A stretch of 64,000 nucleotides of DNA, from assembly GCF_029227915.1 (NCBI RefSeq), contig NC_079884.1:2358001-2422000 (forward strand). Direction: 5' to 3'. The notes under the pieces are model-generated. The model worked only from the letters and a program-made list of their open reading frames with translations, had not been told where the DNA came from and did not search any database. Positions within the stretch are counted from its first letter, which is position 1. Each line of letters opens with the position of its first letter. This DNA is from Hydractinia symbiolongicarpus. Taxonomy: Eukaryota > Cnidaria > Hydrozoa > Anthoathecata > Hydractiniidae. Below, piece after piece: positions 25,734 through 39,931 of the stretch. The position numbers and the translations under genes are program-made.

Positions 25734-27864
25734 GTTAGCGCGCGGTGAAGATATAGAGACAGTTTCAAAATCTCCATTTCATTAACTTTCTAACGGTGTC
25801 AATCCGTTTGAGGTACAACGGTTGCGTCACATATTCGTACCAACATGTATTTAATGATTTTCTTCCGATATTACTAAGTTGTATTGCTTTTAACAGTGAA
25901 GCGATTGACTGTGGGAATTAATTGAACTGATTTTGAACTGTGACCTTATAAATGTGATAAATGAGTCATTTTGACTACAAGAAATAACATTCTTCTTAAT
26001 TTGACATGATTGCTGGAACTCAGCGATTACACTGGGCGCTGTGGTAACGCTTTATTTAAAAATTAAGATAAGTAAGTCATCTTTTACTGTGGGACCAATC
26101 CTATCTGTTAGCGCGCGCTGAAGAGATAGAGACAGTTCTAAAAACTCCATTTCATTGACTTTCTAACGGTGTCAATCCGTTTGAGTTACAAGGGTTGCGT
26201 CACACATTCGTACCAACATGTATTTAGTGATTTTTTTCGGCTATTCCTTTGTTGTATCGCTTTCAACAGTGAAACGATTGACTGTGGGACTTAATTGAAC
26301 TGATTTTGAACTTTGACCTTCTAAATGTGATAAATGAGCCATTTTGACTACAAGAAAGTAACATTCTTTTTAATTTGACATGATTGTGGGAACTCAGCGG
26401 TTGCACAGGACCCTGTGGTCGCGATTCAATTAAAAATTAAGATAAATAAGTCATTTTTTACTGTGGGACCAATCCTAGCCGTAAGCCGCGCTGAAGATAT
26501 AGAGACAGTTTTAAAAACTCCATTTCATTGACTTTCTAACGGTATCAATCCGCTTCAGGTACAACAGTAGCGTCACATATTCGTACCAGCATGTATTTAG
26601 CGATATTTATCTCATATTACTAGGTTGCATCGCTTTTACCAGTGAAACGATTCACTGTTGGACTTAATTGAACTGATTTTGGACTGTGACATTATAAATG
26701 TTATAAGTGAGACAATTGGACTCAAAGAAATAACATTCTTTTTAATTTGACATGATTGTGGGAACTCAGCGAATACACTGGACCCTGTGGTAGCGCTTCA
26801 TTTAACAATTTAGATAAATAAGTCATTTCTACTTTGGGACCAATCCTAGCCGTAAGCCGCGCTGAAGATATAGAGACAGTTTTAAAAACTCCATTTCATT
26901 GACTTTCTAACGGTATCAATCCGCTTCAGGTACAACAGTTGCGTCACATATTTGTACCAGCATGTATTTAGCGATATTTATCTCATATTACTAGGTTGCA
27001 TCGCTTTTACCAGTGAAACGATTCACTGTGGGACTTAATTAAACTGATTTTGGACTTTGACCTTATAAATGTGATAAATGAGTCATTTTGACTCCAAGAA
27101 ATAACATTCTTCTTAATTTGACATAATTGTGGGAACTCAGCTGTTGCACAGGACCCTGTGGTAGCGATTAATTTAAAAATTTAGATAAATAAGTCATTTT
27201 TACTGTGGGACCAATCCTAGCCGTTAGCGCGCGCTGTAGACAAAGAGACAGTTTTAAAATCTCCAATTCATTGACTTTCTAACGGAGTCAATCCGTTTGA
27301 GTTACAACGGTTGGATCACACATTCGCACTAACATGTATTTAGTGATTTTTTTCCGATATTACTAAGTTGTATCGCTTTCAGCAGTGAATCGATTGACTG
27401 TGGGACTTAATTGAACTGATTTTGGACTTTGACCTTATAAGTGTGATAAATGAGACATTTTGATTACAAGAAGTAACATTCTTCTTAATTTGACATAATT
27501 GCTGGAACTCAGTGATTACAATGGGCGCTGTGGTAGCGCTTTATTTAAAAATTAAGATAAATAAGTCATTTTTTACTGTGGGACCAATCCTAGCCATTAT
27601 CGCGCGCTGAAGAAATAGAGACAGTTTCAAAAACTACATTTCATTAACTTTCTAACGGTGTCAATCCGTTTGAGGTACAACGGTTGCGTCACATCTTCGT
27701 ACCAACATGTATTTAATGATTTTCTTCCGATATTACTAAGTTGTATTGCTTTTAACAGTGAAGCGATTGACTGTGGGAATTAATTGAACTGATTTTGGAC
27801 TGTGACCTTATAAATGTGATAAATGAGCCGATTGGTCTCCAAGGAATAACATTCTTCTTTATTT

Positions 27865-27885
27865 GACATGATTGATTCTTTATTT
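27865..27885 (+). repeat. Deletion-variant monomer junction, copy 2
   Basis: Same scar and same upstream ATTGGTCTCCAAGGAATAAC marker as at 19,326. It is part of the first recognisable ~4,063 bp unit of the mosaic region and is followed by a CCGTAAGCGCGCGCTG monomer. Confidence 0.9.
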
Positions 27886-30164
27886 AAAAATTAAGATAAA
27901 TAAGTCATTTTTTACTGTGGGACCAATCCTAGCCGTAAGCGCGCGCTGAAGATATAGAGACAGTTTTAAAAACTCCATTTCATTGAAATTCTAACGGTAT
28001 CAATCCGCTTCAGTTACAACAGTTGCGTCACATATTCGTACCAGCATGTATTTAGCGATATTTATCTCATATTACTAGGTTGCATCGCTTTTACCAGTGA
28101 AACGATTCACTGTGGGACTTAATTGAACTGATTTTGGACTTTGACGTTATAAATGTGATAAATGTGTCTTTTCGACTCCAAGAAATAACATTCTTTTTAA
28201 TTTGACAAAATTGTGGGAACTCAGCTGTTGCACAGGACACTGTGGTAGCGATTCATTTAAAAATTTAGATAAATAAGTCATTTTTACTGTGGGACCAATC
28301 CTATCCGTTAGCGCGCGCTGTAGACAAAGAGACAGTTTCAAAAACTCCATTTCATTGACTTTCTAACGGTGTCAATCCGTTTGAGTTACAACGGTTGCGT
28401 CACACATTCGTACAAACATGTATTTAGTGATTTTTTTTGGACATTCCTAAGTTGTATCGCTTTGAACAGTGAAACGATTGACTGTGGGACTTAATTGAAC
28501 TGATTTTGGACTTTGACCTTATAAATGTGATAAATGAGTAATTTTGACTACAAGAATAAACATTCTTCTTAATTTCACATGATTGCTGGAGCTCAGCAAT
28601 TACACTGGGCGCTGTGGTAACGCTTAATTAAAAAATTAAGATAAGTAAGTCATTTTTTACTGTGGGACCAATCTTAGCCGTTAGCGCGCGCTGAAGAGAT
28701 AGAGACAGTTTCAAAAACTCCATTTCATTGACTTCCTAACGGTGTCAATCCGTTTGAGTTACAACGGTTGCGTCACACATTCGTACCAACATGTATTTAG
28801 TGATCTTTTTCGGCTATTCCTTTGTTGTATCGCTTTCAACAGTGAAACGATTGACTGTGGGACTTAATTGAACTGATTTTGAACTTTGACCTTCTAAATG
28901 TGATACATGAGGCATTTCGACTACAAGAAAATAACATTCTTTTTAATTTGACATGATTGTGGGAACTCAGCGGTTGCACAGTACCCTGTGGTCGCGATTC
29001 AATTAAAAATTAAGATAAATAAGTCATTTTTACTTTGGGACCAATCCTAGCCGTTAGCGCGCGCTGAAGATATAGAGAGAGTTTTAAAAACTCCATTTCA
29101 TTGACATTTTAACGGTATCAATCCGCTTCAGTTACAACAGTTGCGTCACATATTCGTACCAGCATGTATTTAGCGATATTTATCTCATATTACTAGGTTG
29201 CATCGCTTTTACCAGTGAAACGATTCACTGTTGGACTTAATTGAACTGATTTTGGACTGTGACATTATAAATGTTATAAGTGAGACAATTGGACTCAAAG
29301 AAATAACATTCTTTTTAATTTGACATGATTGTGGGAACTCAGCGAATACACTGGACCCTGTGGTAGCGCTTCATTTAACAATTTAGATAAATAAGTCATT
29401 TCTACTTTGGGACCAATCCTAGCCGTAAGCCGCGCTGAAGATATAGAGACAGTTTTAAAAACTCCATTTCATTGACTTTCTAACGGTATCAATCCGCTTC
29501 AGTTACAACAGTTGCGTCACATATTCGTACCAGCATGTATTTAGCGATATTTATCTCATATTACTAGGTTGCATCGCTTTTACCAGTGAAACGATTCACT
29601 GTTGGACTTAATTGAACTGATTTTGGACTGTGACCTTATAAATGTTATAAGTGAGACAATTGGACTCAAAGAAATAACATTCTTTTTAATTTGACATGAT
29701 TGTGGGAACTCAGCGAATACACTGGACCCTGTGGTAGCGCTTCATTTAACAATTTAGATAAATAAGTCATTTCTACTTTGGGACCAATCCTAGCCGTTAG
29801 CGCGCGGTGAAGATATAGAGACAGTTTCAAAATCTCCATTTCATTAACTTTCTAACGGTGTCAATCCGTTTGAGGTACAACGGTTGCGTCACATATTCGT
29901 ACCAACATGTATTTAATGATTTTCTTCCGATATTACTAAGTTGTATTGCTTTTAACAGTGAAGCGATTGACTGTGGGAATTAATTGAACTGATTTTGAAC
30001 TGTGACCTTATAAATGTGATAAATGAGTCATTTTGACTACAAGAAATAACATTCTTCTTAATTTGACATGATTGCTGGAACTCAGCGATTACACTGGGCG
30101 CTGTGGTAACGCTTTATTTGAAAAATAAAGATAAGTAAGTCATCTTTTACTGTGGGACCAATCC

Positions 30165-30694
30165 TATCTGTTAGCGCGCGCTGAAGAAATAGAGACAGTT
30201 CTAAAAACTCCATTTCATTGACTTTCTAACGGTGTCAATCCGTTTGAGTTACAAGGGTTGCGTCACACATTCGTACCAACATGTATTTAGTGATTTTTTT
30301 CGGCTATTCCTTTGTTGTATCGCTTTTAACAGTGAAGCGATTGACTGTGGGAATTAATTGAACTGATTTTGAACTGTGACCTTATAAATGTGATAAATGA
30401 GTCATTTTGACTACAAGAAATAACATTCTTCTTAATTTGACATGATTGCTGGAACTCAGCGATTACACTGGGCGCTGTGGTAACGCTTTATTTAAAAATT
30501 AAGATAAGTAAGTCATCTTTTACTGTGGGACCAATCCTATCTGTTAGCGCGCGCTGAAGAGATAGAGACAGTTCTAAAAACTCCATTTCATTGACTTTCT
30601 AACGGTGTCAATCCGTTTGAGTTACAAGGGTTGCGTCACACATTCGTACCAACATGTATTTAGTGATTTTTTTCGGCTATTCCTTTGTTGTATC
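30165..30694 (+). repeat. Single-monomer gain inside the mosaic
   Basis: The marker CCTATCTGTTAGCGC occurs once near 26,102 but twice in the corresponding downstream region, at 30,165 and 30,538, 373 bp apart. The sequence switches near 30,322 from the TTCCTTTGTTGTATCGC context to TTAACAGTGAAGCGATTG, which belongs to the previous monomer. That is the expected scar of unequal exchange out of register by one monomer. Confidence 0.82.
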
Positions 30695-32672
30695 GCTTTC
30701 AACAGTGAAACGATTGACTGTGGGACTTAATTGAACTGATTTTGAACTTTGACCTTCTAAATGTGATAAATGAGCCATTTTGACTACAAGAAAGTAACAT
30801 TCTTTTTAATTTGACATGATTGTGGGAACTCAGCGGTTGCACAGGACCCTCTGGTCGCGATTCAATTAAAAATTAAGATAAATAAGTCATTTTTTACTGT
30901 GGGACCAATCCTAGCCGTAAGCCGCGCTGAAGATATAGAGACAGTTTTAAAAACTCCATTTCATTGACTTTCTAACGGTATCAATCCGCTTCAGGTACAA
31001 CAGTAGCGTCACATATTCGTACCAGCATGTATTTAGCGATATTTATCTCATATTACTAGGTTGCATCGCTTTTACCAGTGAAACGATTCACTGTTGGACT
31101 TAATTGAACTGATTTTGGACTGTGACATTATAAATGTTATAAGTGAGACAATTGGACTCAAAGAAATAACATTCTTTTTAATTTGACATGATTGTGGGAA
31201 CTCAGCGAATACACTGGACCCTGTGGTAGCGCTTCATTTAACAATTTAGATAAATAAGTCATTTCTACTTTGGGACCAATCCTAGCCGTAAGCCGCGCTG
31301 AAGATATAGAGACAGTTTTAAAAACTCCATTTCATTGACTTTCTAACGGTATCAATCCGCTTCAGGTACAACAGTTGCGTCACATATTTGTACCAGCATG
31401 TATTTAGCGATATTTATCTCATATTACTAGGTTGCATCGCTTTTACCAGTGAAACGATTCACTGTGGGACTTAATTAAACTGATTTTGGACTTTGACCTT
31501 ATAAATGTGATAAATGAGTCATTTCGACTCCAAGAAATAACATTCTTTTTAATTTGACAAAATTGTGGGAACTCAGCTGTTGCACAGGACACTGTGGTAG
31601 CGATTCATTTAAAAATTTAGATAAATAAGTCATTTTTACTGTGGGACCAATCCTATCCGTTAGCGCGCGCTGTAGACAAAGAGACAGTTTCAAAAACTCC
31701 ATTTCATTGACTTTCTAACGGTGTCAATCCGTTTGAGTTACAACGGTTGCGTCACACATTCGTACAAACATGTATTTAGTGATTTTTTTTGGACATTCCT
31801 AAGTTGTATCGCTTTGAACAGTGAAACGATTGACTGTGGGACTTAATTGAACTGATTTTGGACTTTGACCTTATAAATGTGATAAATGAGTAATTTTGAC
31901 TACAAGAATAAACATTCTTCTTAATTTGACATGATTGTGGGAACTCAGCGGTTGCACAGTACCCTGTGGTCGCGATTCAATTAAAAATTAAGATAAATAA
32001 GTCATTTTTACTTTGGGACCAATCCTAGCCGTTAGCGCGCGCTGAAGATATAGAGAGAGTTTTAAAAACTCCATTTCATTGACATTTTAACGGTATCAAT
32101 CCGCTTCAGTTACAACAGTTGCGTCACATATTCGTACCAGCATGTATTTAGCAATATTTATCTCATATTACTAGGTTGCATCGTTTTTACCAGTGAAACG
32201 ATTCACTGTGGGACTTAATTAAACTGATTTTGGACTGTGACCTTATAAATGTTATAAGTGAGACAATTGGACTCAAAGAAATAACATTCTTTTTAATTTG
32301 ACATGATTGTGGGAACTCAGCGAATACACTGGACCCTGTGGTAGCGCTTCATTTAACAATTTAGATAAATAAGTCATTTTTTACTGTGGGACCAATCCTA
32401 GCCGTTATCGCGCGCTGAAGAAATAGAGACAGTTTCAAAAGCTACATTTCATTAACTTTCTAACGGTGTCAATCCGTTTGAGGTACAACGGTTGCGTCAC
32501 ATATTCGTACCAACATGTATTTATTGATTTTCTTCCGATATTACTAAGTTGTATTGCTTTTAACAGTGAAGCGATTGACTGTGGGAATTAATTGAACTGA
32601 TTTTGGACTGTGACCTTATAAATGTGATAAATGAGCCGATTGGTCTCCAAGGAATAACATTCTTCTTTATTT

Positions 32673-32693
32673 GACATGATTGATTCTTTATTT
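32673..32693 (+). repeat. Deletion-variant monomer junction, copy 3
   Basis: Same scar and markers. The copy lies 1,084 bp before the next one, equal to two full monomers plus one short one, which reflects the local rearrangement around 32-34 kb. Confidence 0.9.
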
Positions 32694-33756
32694 AAAAATT
32701 AAGATAAATAAGTCATTTTTTACTGTGGGACCAATCCTAGCCGTAAGCGCGCGCTGAAGATATAGAGACAGTTTCAAAATCTCCATTTCATTGACATTCT
32801 AACGGAGTCAATCCGCTTCAGGTACAACAGTTGCGTCACATATTCGTACCAGCATGTATTTAGCGATATTTATCTCATATTACTAGGTTGCATCGCTTTT
32901 ACCAGTGAAACGATTCACTGTGGGACTTAATTAAACTGATTTTGGACTTTGACCTTATAAATGTGATAAATGAGTCATTTTGACTCCAAGAAATAACATT
33001 CTTCTTAATTTGACATAATTGTGGGAACTCAGCTGTTGCACAGGACCCTGTGGTAGCGATTAATTTAAAAATTTAGATAAATAAGTCATTTTTACTGTGG
33101 GACCAATCCTAGCCGTTAGCGCGCGCTGTAGACAAAGAGACAGTTTCAAAATCTCCAATTCATTGACTTTCTAACGGAGTCAATCCGTTTGAGTTACAAC
33201 GGTTGGATCACACATTCGTACAAACATGTATTTAGTGATTTTTTTTGGACATTCCTAAGTTGTATCGCTTTGAACTGTGAAACGATTGACTGTGGGACTT
33301 AATTGAACTGATTTTGGACTTTGACCTTATAAATGTGATAAATGAGTAATTTTGACTACAAGAATAAACATTCTTCTTAATTTCACATGATTGCTGGAGC
33401 TCAGCAATTACACTGGGCGCTGTGGTAACGCTTAATTAAAAAATTAAGATAAGTAAGTCATTTTTTACTGTGGGACCAATCTTAGCTGTTAGCGCGCGCT
33501 GAAGAGATAGAGACAGTTTCAAAAACTCCATTTCATTAACTTTCTAACGGTGTCAATCCGTTTGAGGTACAACGGTTGCGTCACATCTTCGTACCAACAT
33601 GTATTTAATGATTTTCTTCCGATATTACTAAGTTGTATTGCTTTTAACAGTGAAGCGATTGACTGTGGGAATTAATTGAACTGATTTTGGACTGTGACCT
33701 TATAAATGTGATAAATGAGCCGATTGGTCTCCAAGGAATAACATTCTTCTTTATTT

Positions 33757-33777
33757 GACATGATTGATTCTTTATTT
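33757..33777 (+). repeat. Deletion-variant monomer junction, copy 4
   Basis: Same scar and markers. The following monomer has CCTAGTCGTAAGCGCG, a private C-to-T change relative to the CCTAGCCGTAAGCGCG seen after the other copies. Confidence 0.9.
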
Positions 33778-35213
33778 AAAAATTAAGATAAATAAGTCAT
33801 TTTTTACTGTGGGACCAATCCTAGTCGTAAGCGCGCGCTGAAGATATAGAGACAGTTTTAAAAACTCCATTTCATTGAATTTCTAACGGTATCAATCCGC
33901 TTCAGTTACAACAGTTGCGTCACATATTCGTACCAGCATGTATTTAGCGATATTTATCTCATATTACTAGGTTGCATCGCTTTTACCAGTGAAACGATTC
34001 ACTGTGGGACTTAATTGAACTGATTTTGGACTTTGACGTTATAAATGTGATAAATGTGTCATTTCGACTCCAAGAAATAACATTCTTTTTAATTTGACAA
34101 AATTGTGGGAACTCAGCTGTTGCACAGGACCCTGTGGTAGCGATTCATTTAAAAATTTAGATAAATAAGTCATTTTTACTGTGGGACCAATCCTATCCGT
34201 TAGCGCGCGCTGTAGACAAAGAGACAGTTTCAAAAACTCCATTTCATTGACTTTCTAACGGTGTCAATCCGTTTGAGTTACAACGGTTGCGTCACACATT
34301 CGTACAAACATGTATTTAGTGATTTTTTTTGGACATTCCTAAGTTGTATCGCTTTGAACAGTGAAACGATTGACTGTGGGACTTAATTGAACTGATTTTG
34401 GACTTTGACCTTATAAATGTGATAAATGAGTAATTTTGACTACAAGAATAAACATTCTTCTTAATTTCACATGATTGCTGGAGCTCAGCAATTACACTGG
34501 GCGCTGTGGTAACGCTTAATTAAAAAATTAAGATAAGTAAGTCATTTTTTACTGTGGGACCAATCTTAGCCGTTAGCGCGCGCTGAAGAGATAGAGACAG
34601 TTTCAAAAACTCCATTTCATTGACTTTCTAACGGTGTCAATCTGTTTGAGTTACAAGGGTTGCGTCACACATTCGTACCAACATGTATTTAGTGATCTTT
34701 TTCGGCTATTCCTTTGTTGTATCGCTTTCAACAGTGAAACGATTGACTGTGGGACTTAATTGAACTGATTTTGAACTTTGACCTTCTAAATGTGATAAAT
34801 GAGCCATTTCGACTACAAGAAAATAACATTCTTTTTAATTTGACATGATTGTGGGAACTCAGCGGTTGCACAGTACCCTGTGGTCGCGATTCAATTAAAA
34901 ATTAAGATAAATAAGTCATTTTAACTTTGGGACCAATCCTAGCCGTTAGCGCGCGCTGAAGATATAGAGACAGTTTCAAAAGCTACATTTCATTAACTTT
35001 CTAACGGTGTCAATCCGTTTGAGGTACAACGGTTGCGTCACATATTCGTACCAACATGTATTTATTGATTTTCTTCCGATATTACTAAGTTGTATTGCTT
35101 TTAACAGTGAAGCGATTGACTGTGGGAATTAATTGAACTGATTTTGGACTGTGACCTTATAAATGTGATAAATGAGCCGATTGGTCTCCAAGGAATAACA
35201 TTCTTCTTTATTT

Positions 35214-35234
35214 GACATGATTGATTCTTTATTT
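35214..35234 (+). repeat. Deletion-variant monomer junction, copy 5
   Basis: Same scar and markers. It sits just before the two 4,064 bp HOR copies, in the segment of about 712 bp that is absent at the 39,931 border and present again near 44,054. Confidence 0.9.
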
Positions 35235-35867
35235 AAAAATTAAGATAAATAAGTCATTTTTTACTGTGGGACCAATCCTAGCCGTAAGCGCGCGCTGAAG
35301 ATATAGAGACAGTTTCAAAATCTCCATTTCATTGACTTTCTAACGGTCTAAATCCGTTTGAGTTACAACGGTTGCATCACACATTCGTACCAACATGTAT
35401 TTAGTGATTTTTTTCCGATATTACTAAGTTGTATCGCTTTCAACAGTGCAACGATTGACTGTGGGACTTAATTGAATTGATTTTGGACTTTGAACATATA
35501 AGTGTTATAAAGGAGACATTTTGACTACAAGAAGTAACATTCTTCTTAATTTGAAATGACTGCTGGAACTCAGTGATTACACTGGGTGCTGTGGTAGCGC
35601 TTCATTTAAAAACTAAGATAAGTAAGTCATTTTGCACTCTGGGACCAATACTAGCCGTTATCGCGCGCTGAAGAAACAGAGACAGTTTTAAAAACTAAAT
35701 ATTAATGAATTTCTAACGGTATCAGTCCGTTTGAATTACAACGGTTGCGTGACATATTCGTCCCCACATGTATTTAGCGATATTTTTCTGATATTACTAG
35801 GTTGCATCGCTTCTAACAGTGAAACGATTGACTGTGGTACTTAAATGAACTAAATTTGGACTGTGAT

Positions 35868-38800
35868 CTGATAAATGTGATAAATGAGACAATTTGACTC
35901 GAAGAAATAACATTCTTCTTAATTTGACATAATTGCCGGAACTCAGCAATTACACAGGACCCTGTGGTCGCGCTTCATTTAAATATTTAGATAAATAAGT
36001 CATTTTTACTGTTGGACCAATCCTAGCCGTTAGCGCGCGCTGAAGATATAGAGACAGTTTCAAAATCTCCATTTCATTGACTTTCTAACGGTTTAAATCC
36101 GTTTGAGTTACAACGGTTGCATCACACATTCGTACCAACATGTATTTAGTGATTTTCTCCCGATATTACTAAGTTGTATCGCTTTCAACAGTGCAACGAT
36201 TGACTGTGGGACTTAATTGAATTGATTTTGGACTTTGAACATATAAGTGTTATAAGGGAGACATTTTGACTACAAGAAGTAACATTCTTCTTAATTTAAA
36301 ATGATTGCTGGAACTCAGTGATTACACTGGGTGCTGTGGTAGCGCTTCATTTAAAAACTAAGATAAATAAGTCATTTTGCACTCTGGGACCAATACTAGC
36401 CGTTATCGCGCGCTGAAGAAACAGAGACAGTTTTAAAAACTAAATATCAATGAATTTCTAACGGTATCAGTCCGTTTGAATTACAACAGTTGCGTGACAT
36501 ATTCGTCCCCACATGTATTTAGCGATATTTTTCTGATATTACTAGGTTGCATCGCTTTTAACAGTGAAACGATTGACTGTGGTACTTAACTGAACTAAAT
36601 TTGGACTGTGATCTGATAAATGTGATAAATGAGACAATTTGACTCGAAGAAATAACATTCTTCTTAATTTGACATAATTGCCGGAACTCAGCGATTACAC
36701 TGGACCCTGTGGTCGCGCTTCATTTAAATATTTAGATAAATAAGTCATTTCTACTGTTGGACCAATCCTAGCCGTTAGTGCGCGCTGTAGACAAAGAGAC
36801 AGTTTCAAAATCTCCAATTCATTGACTTTCTAACGGAGTCAATCCGCTTCAGGTACAACAGTTGCGTCACATATTCGTACTAGCATGTATTTAGCGATAT
36901 TTATCTCATATTACTAGGTTGCATCGCTTTTACCAGTGAAACGATTCACTGTGGGACTTAATTAAACTGATTTTGGACTTTGACCTTATAAATGTGATAA
37001 ATGAGTCATTTTGACTCCAAGAAATAACATTCTTCTTAATTTGACATAATTGTGGGAACTCAGCTGTTGCACAGGACCCTGTGGTAGCGATTAATTTAAA
37101 AATTTAGATTAATAAGTCATTTTTACTGTGGGACCAATCCTAGCCGTTAGCGCGCGCTGTAGACAAAGAGACAGTTTCAAAATCTCCAATTCATTGACTT
37201 TCTAACGGAGTCAATCCGTTTGAGTTACAACGGTTGCATCACACATTCGCACTAACATGTATTTAGTGATTTTTTTCCGATATTACTAAGTTGTATCGCT
37301 TTCAGCAGTGAATCGATTGACTGTGGGACTTAATTGAACTGATTTTGGACTTTGACCTTATAAGTGTGATAAATGAGACATTTTGATTACAAGAAGTAAC
37401 ATTCTTCCTAATTTGACATGATTGCTGGAACTCAGTGATTACAATGGGCGCTGTGGTAGCGCTTTATTTAAAAATTAAGATAAATAAGTCATTTTTTACT
37501 GTGGGACCAATCCTAGCCATTATCGCGCGCTGAAGAAATAGAGACAGTTTCAAAAACTACATTTCATTAACTTTCTAACGGTGTCAATCCGTTTGAGGTA
37601 CAACGGTTGCGTCACATCTTCGTACCAACATGTATTTAATGATTTTCTTCCGATATTACTAAGTTGTATTGCTTTTAACAGTGAAGCGATTGATTGTGGG
37701 AATTAATTGAACTGATTTTGGACTGTGACCTTATAAATGTGATAAATGAGCCGATTGGTCTCCAAGGAATAACATTCTTCTTTATTTGACATGATTGATT
37801 CTTTATTTAAAAATTAAGATAAATAAGTCATTTTTTACTGTGGGACCAATCCTAGCCGTAAGCGCGCGCTCAAGATATAGAGACAGTTTTAAAAACTCCA
37901 TTTCATTGAATTTCTAACGGTATCAATCCGCTTCAGTTACAACAGTTGCGTCACATATTCGTACCAGCATGTATTTAGCGATATTTATCTCATATTACTA
38001 GGTTGCATCGCTTTTACCAGTGAAACGATTCACTGTGGGACTTAATTGAACTGATTTTGGACTTTGACGTTATAAATGTGATAAATGTGTCATTTCGACT
38101 CCAAGAAATAACATTCTTCTTAATTTGACAAAATTGTGGGAACTCAGCTGTTGCACAGGACCCTGTGGTAGCGATTCATTTAAAAATTTAGATAAATAAG
38201 TCATTTTTACTGTGGGACCAATCCTATCCGTTAGCGCGCGCTGTAGACAAAGAGACAGTTTCAAAAACTCCATTTCATTGACTTTCTAACGGGGTCAATC
38301 CGTTTGAGTTACAACGGTTGCGTCACACATTCGTACTAACATGTATTTAGTGATTTTTTTTGGACATTCCTAAGTTGTATCGCTTTGAACAGTGAAACGA
38401 TTGACTGTGGGACTTAATTGAACTGATTTTGGACTTTGACCTTATAAATGTGATAAATGAGTAATTTTGACTACAAGAATAAACATTCTTCTTAATTTCA
38501 CATGATTGCTGGAGCTCAGCAATTACACTGGGCGCTGTGGTAACGCTTTATTTAAAAATTAAGATGAATAAGTCATTTTTTACTGTGGGACCAATCTTAG
38601 CCGTTAGCGCGCGCTGAAGAGATAGAGACAGTTTCAAAAACTCCATTTCATTGACTTTCTAACGGTGTCAATCCGTTTGAGTTACAAGGGTTGCGTCAAA
38701 CATTCGTACCAACATGTATTTAGTGATCTTTTTCGGCTATTCCTTTGTTGTATCGCTTTCAACAGTGAAACGATTGACTGTGGGACTTAATTGAACTGAT

Positions 38801-39931
38801 TTTGAACTTTGACCTTCTAAATGTGATAAATGAGCCATTTCGACTACAAGAAAATAACATTCTTTTTAATTTGACATGATTGTGGGAACTCAGCGGTTGC
38901 ACAGTACCCTGTGGTCGCGATTCAATTAAAAATTAAGATAAATAAGTCATTTTTACTTTGGGACCAATCCTAGCCGTTAGCGCGCGCTGAAGATATAGAG
39001 AGAGTTTTAAAAACTCCATTTCATTGACTTTTTAACGGTATCAATCCGCTTCAGTTACAACAGTTTCGTCACATATTCGTACCAGCATGTATTTAGCGAT
39101 ATTTATCTCATATTACTAGGTTGCATCGTTTTTACCAGTGAAACGATTCACTGTGGGACTTAATTAAACTGATTTTGGACTGTGACCTTATAAATGTTAT
39201 AAGTGAGACAATTGGACTAAAAGAAATAACATTCTTTTTAATTTGACATGATTGTGGGAACTCAGCGAATACACTGGACCCTGTGGTAGCGCTTCATTTA
39301 ACAATTTAGATAAATAAGTCATTTCTACTTTGCGACCAATCCTAGCCGTTAGCGCGCGGTGAAGATATAGAGACAGTTTCAAAATCTCCATTTCATTGAC
39401 TTTCTAACGGTGTCAATCCGTTTGAGTTACAACGGTTGCATCACACATTCGTACTAATATGTATTTAGTGATTTTTTTCCGATATTACTAAGTTGTATCG
39501 TTTTCAGCAGTGAATCGATTGACTGTGGGACTTAATTGAACTGATTTTGGACTTTGACCTTATAAGTATGATAAGTGAGACATTTTGACTACAAGAAGTA
39601 ACATTCTTCTTAATTTGACATGATTGCTGGAACTCAGTGATTACAATGGGCGCTGTGGTAGCGCTTTATTTAAAAATTAAGATAAATAAGTCATTTTTTA
39701 CTGTGGGACCAATCCTAGCCGTTATCGCGCGCTGAAGAAATAGAGACAGTTTCAAAAGCTACATTTCATTAACTTTCTAACGGTGTCAATCCGTTTGAGG
39801 TACAACGGTTGCGTCACATATTCGTACCAACATGTATTTATTGATTTTCTTCCGATATTACTAAGTTGTATTGCTTTTAACAGTGAAGCGATTGACTGTG
39901 GGAATTAATTGAACTGATTTTGGACTGTGAT
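35868..39931 (+). repeat. ~4,064 bp HOR, copy 1
   Basis: Eleven monomers, one of them the short deletion form (37,788-37,808). The whole unit is repeated at an exact 4,064 bp offset. In the stretches I compared there were only isolated substitutions, for example GTTAGTGCGCG near 36,775 against GTTAGCGCGCG, and ATTCTTCCTAA near 37,400 against ATTCTTCTTAA. It opens with a pair of monomers carrying GTTGGACC and GCACTCTGGGACC. Confidence 0.9.
37788..37808 (+). repeat. Deletion-variant monomer junction, copy 6
   Basis: Same scar and markers; the single short monomer of the first 4,064 bp HOR copy. The next monomer carries GCGCGCGCTCAAGATATAG, a change shared only with the copy 4,064 bp downstream. 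Confidence 0.9.

Larger units (their letters stand above)
24951..35867 (+). repeat. Mosaic of rearranged ~4,063 bp HOR units
   Basis: Several offsets interleave. 24,991 to 26,480 repeat at 1,489 bp; 25,362-26,470 recur at 29,424-30,530 (offset 4,062-4,063); 26,102-26,950 recur at 30,538-31,387 (offset 4,436 after a one-monomer gain); 28,147 recurs at 31,499 and 34,039; 27,080 recurs at 32,972 (offset 5,892). The underlying unit is best explained as ten full monomers plus one truncated monomer, 10 x 372.7 + 335 = about 4,063 bp. Breaks near 30,322, 31,515, 31,925, 33,210 and 33,530 show repeated exchange between units. Confidence 0.78.

Noticed and set aside
28623-34530. CTTAATT-AAAA-AATTAAG inverted repeat near 28,623, 33,430 and 34,516 as a terminator or cruciform
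   Set aside because: It is a local AT variant of the monomer leader present in only a few related copies and replaced by TTTATTTAAAAATTAAG in their counterparts near 38,540 and 42,610. No evidence of function.
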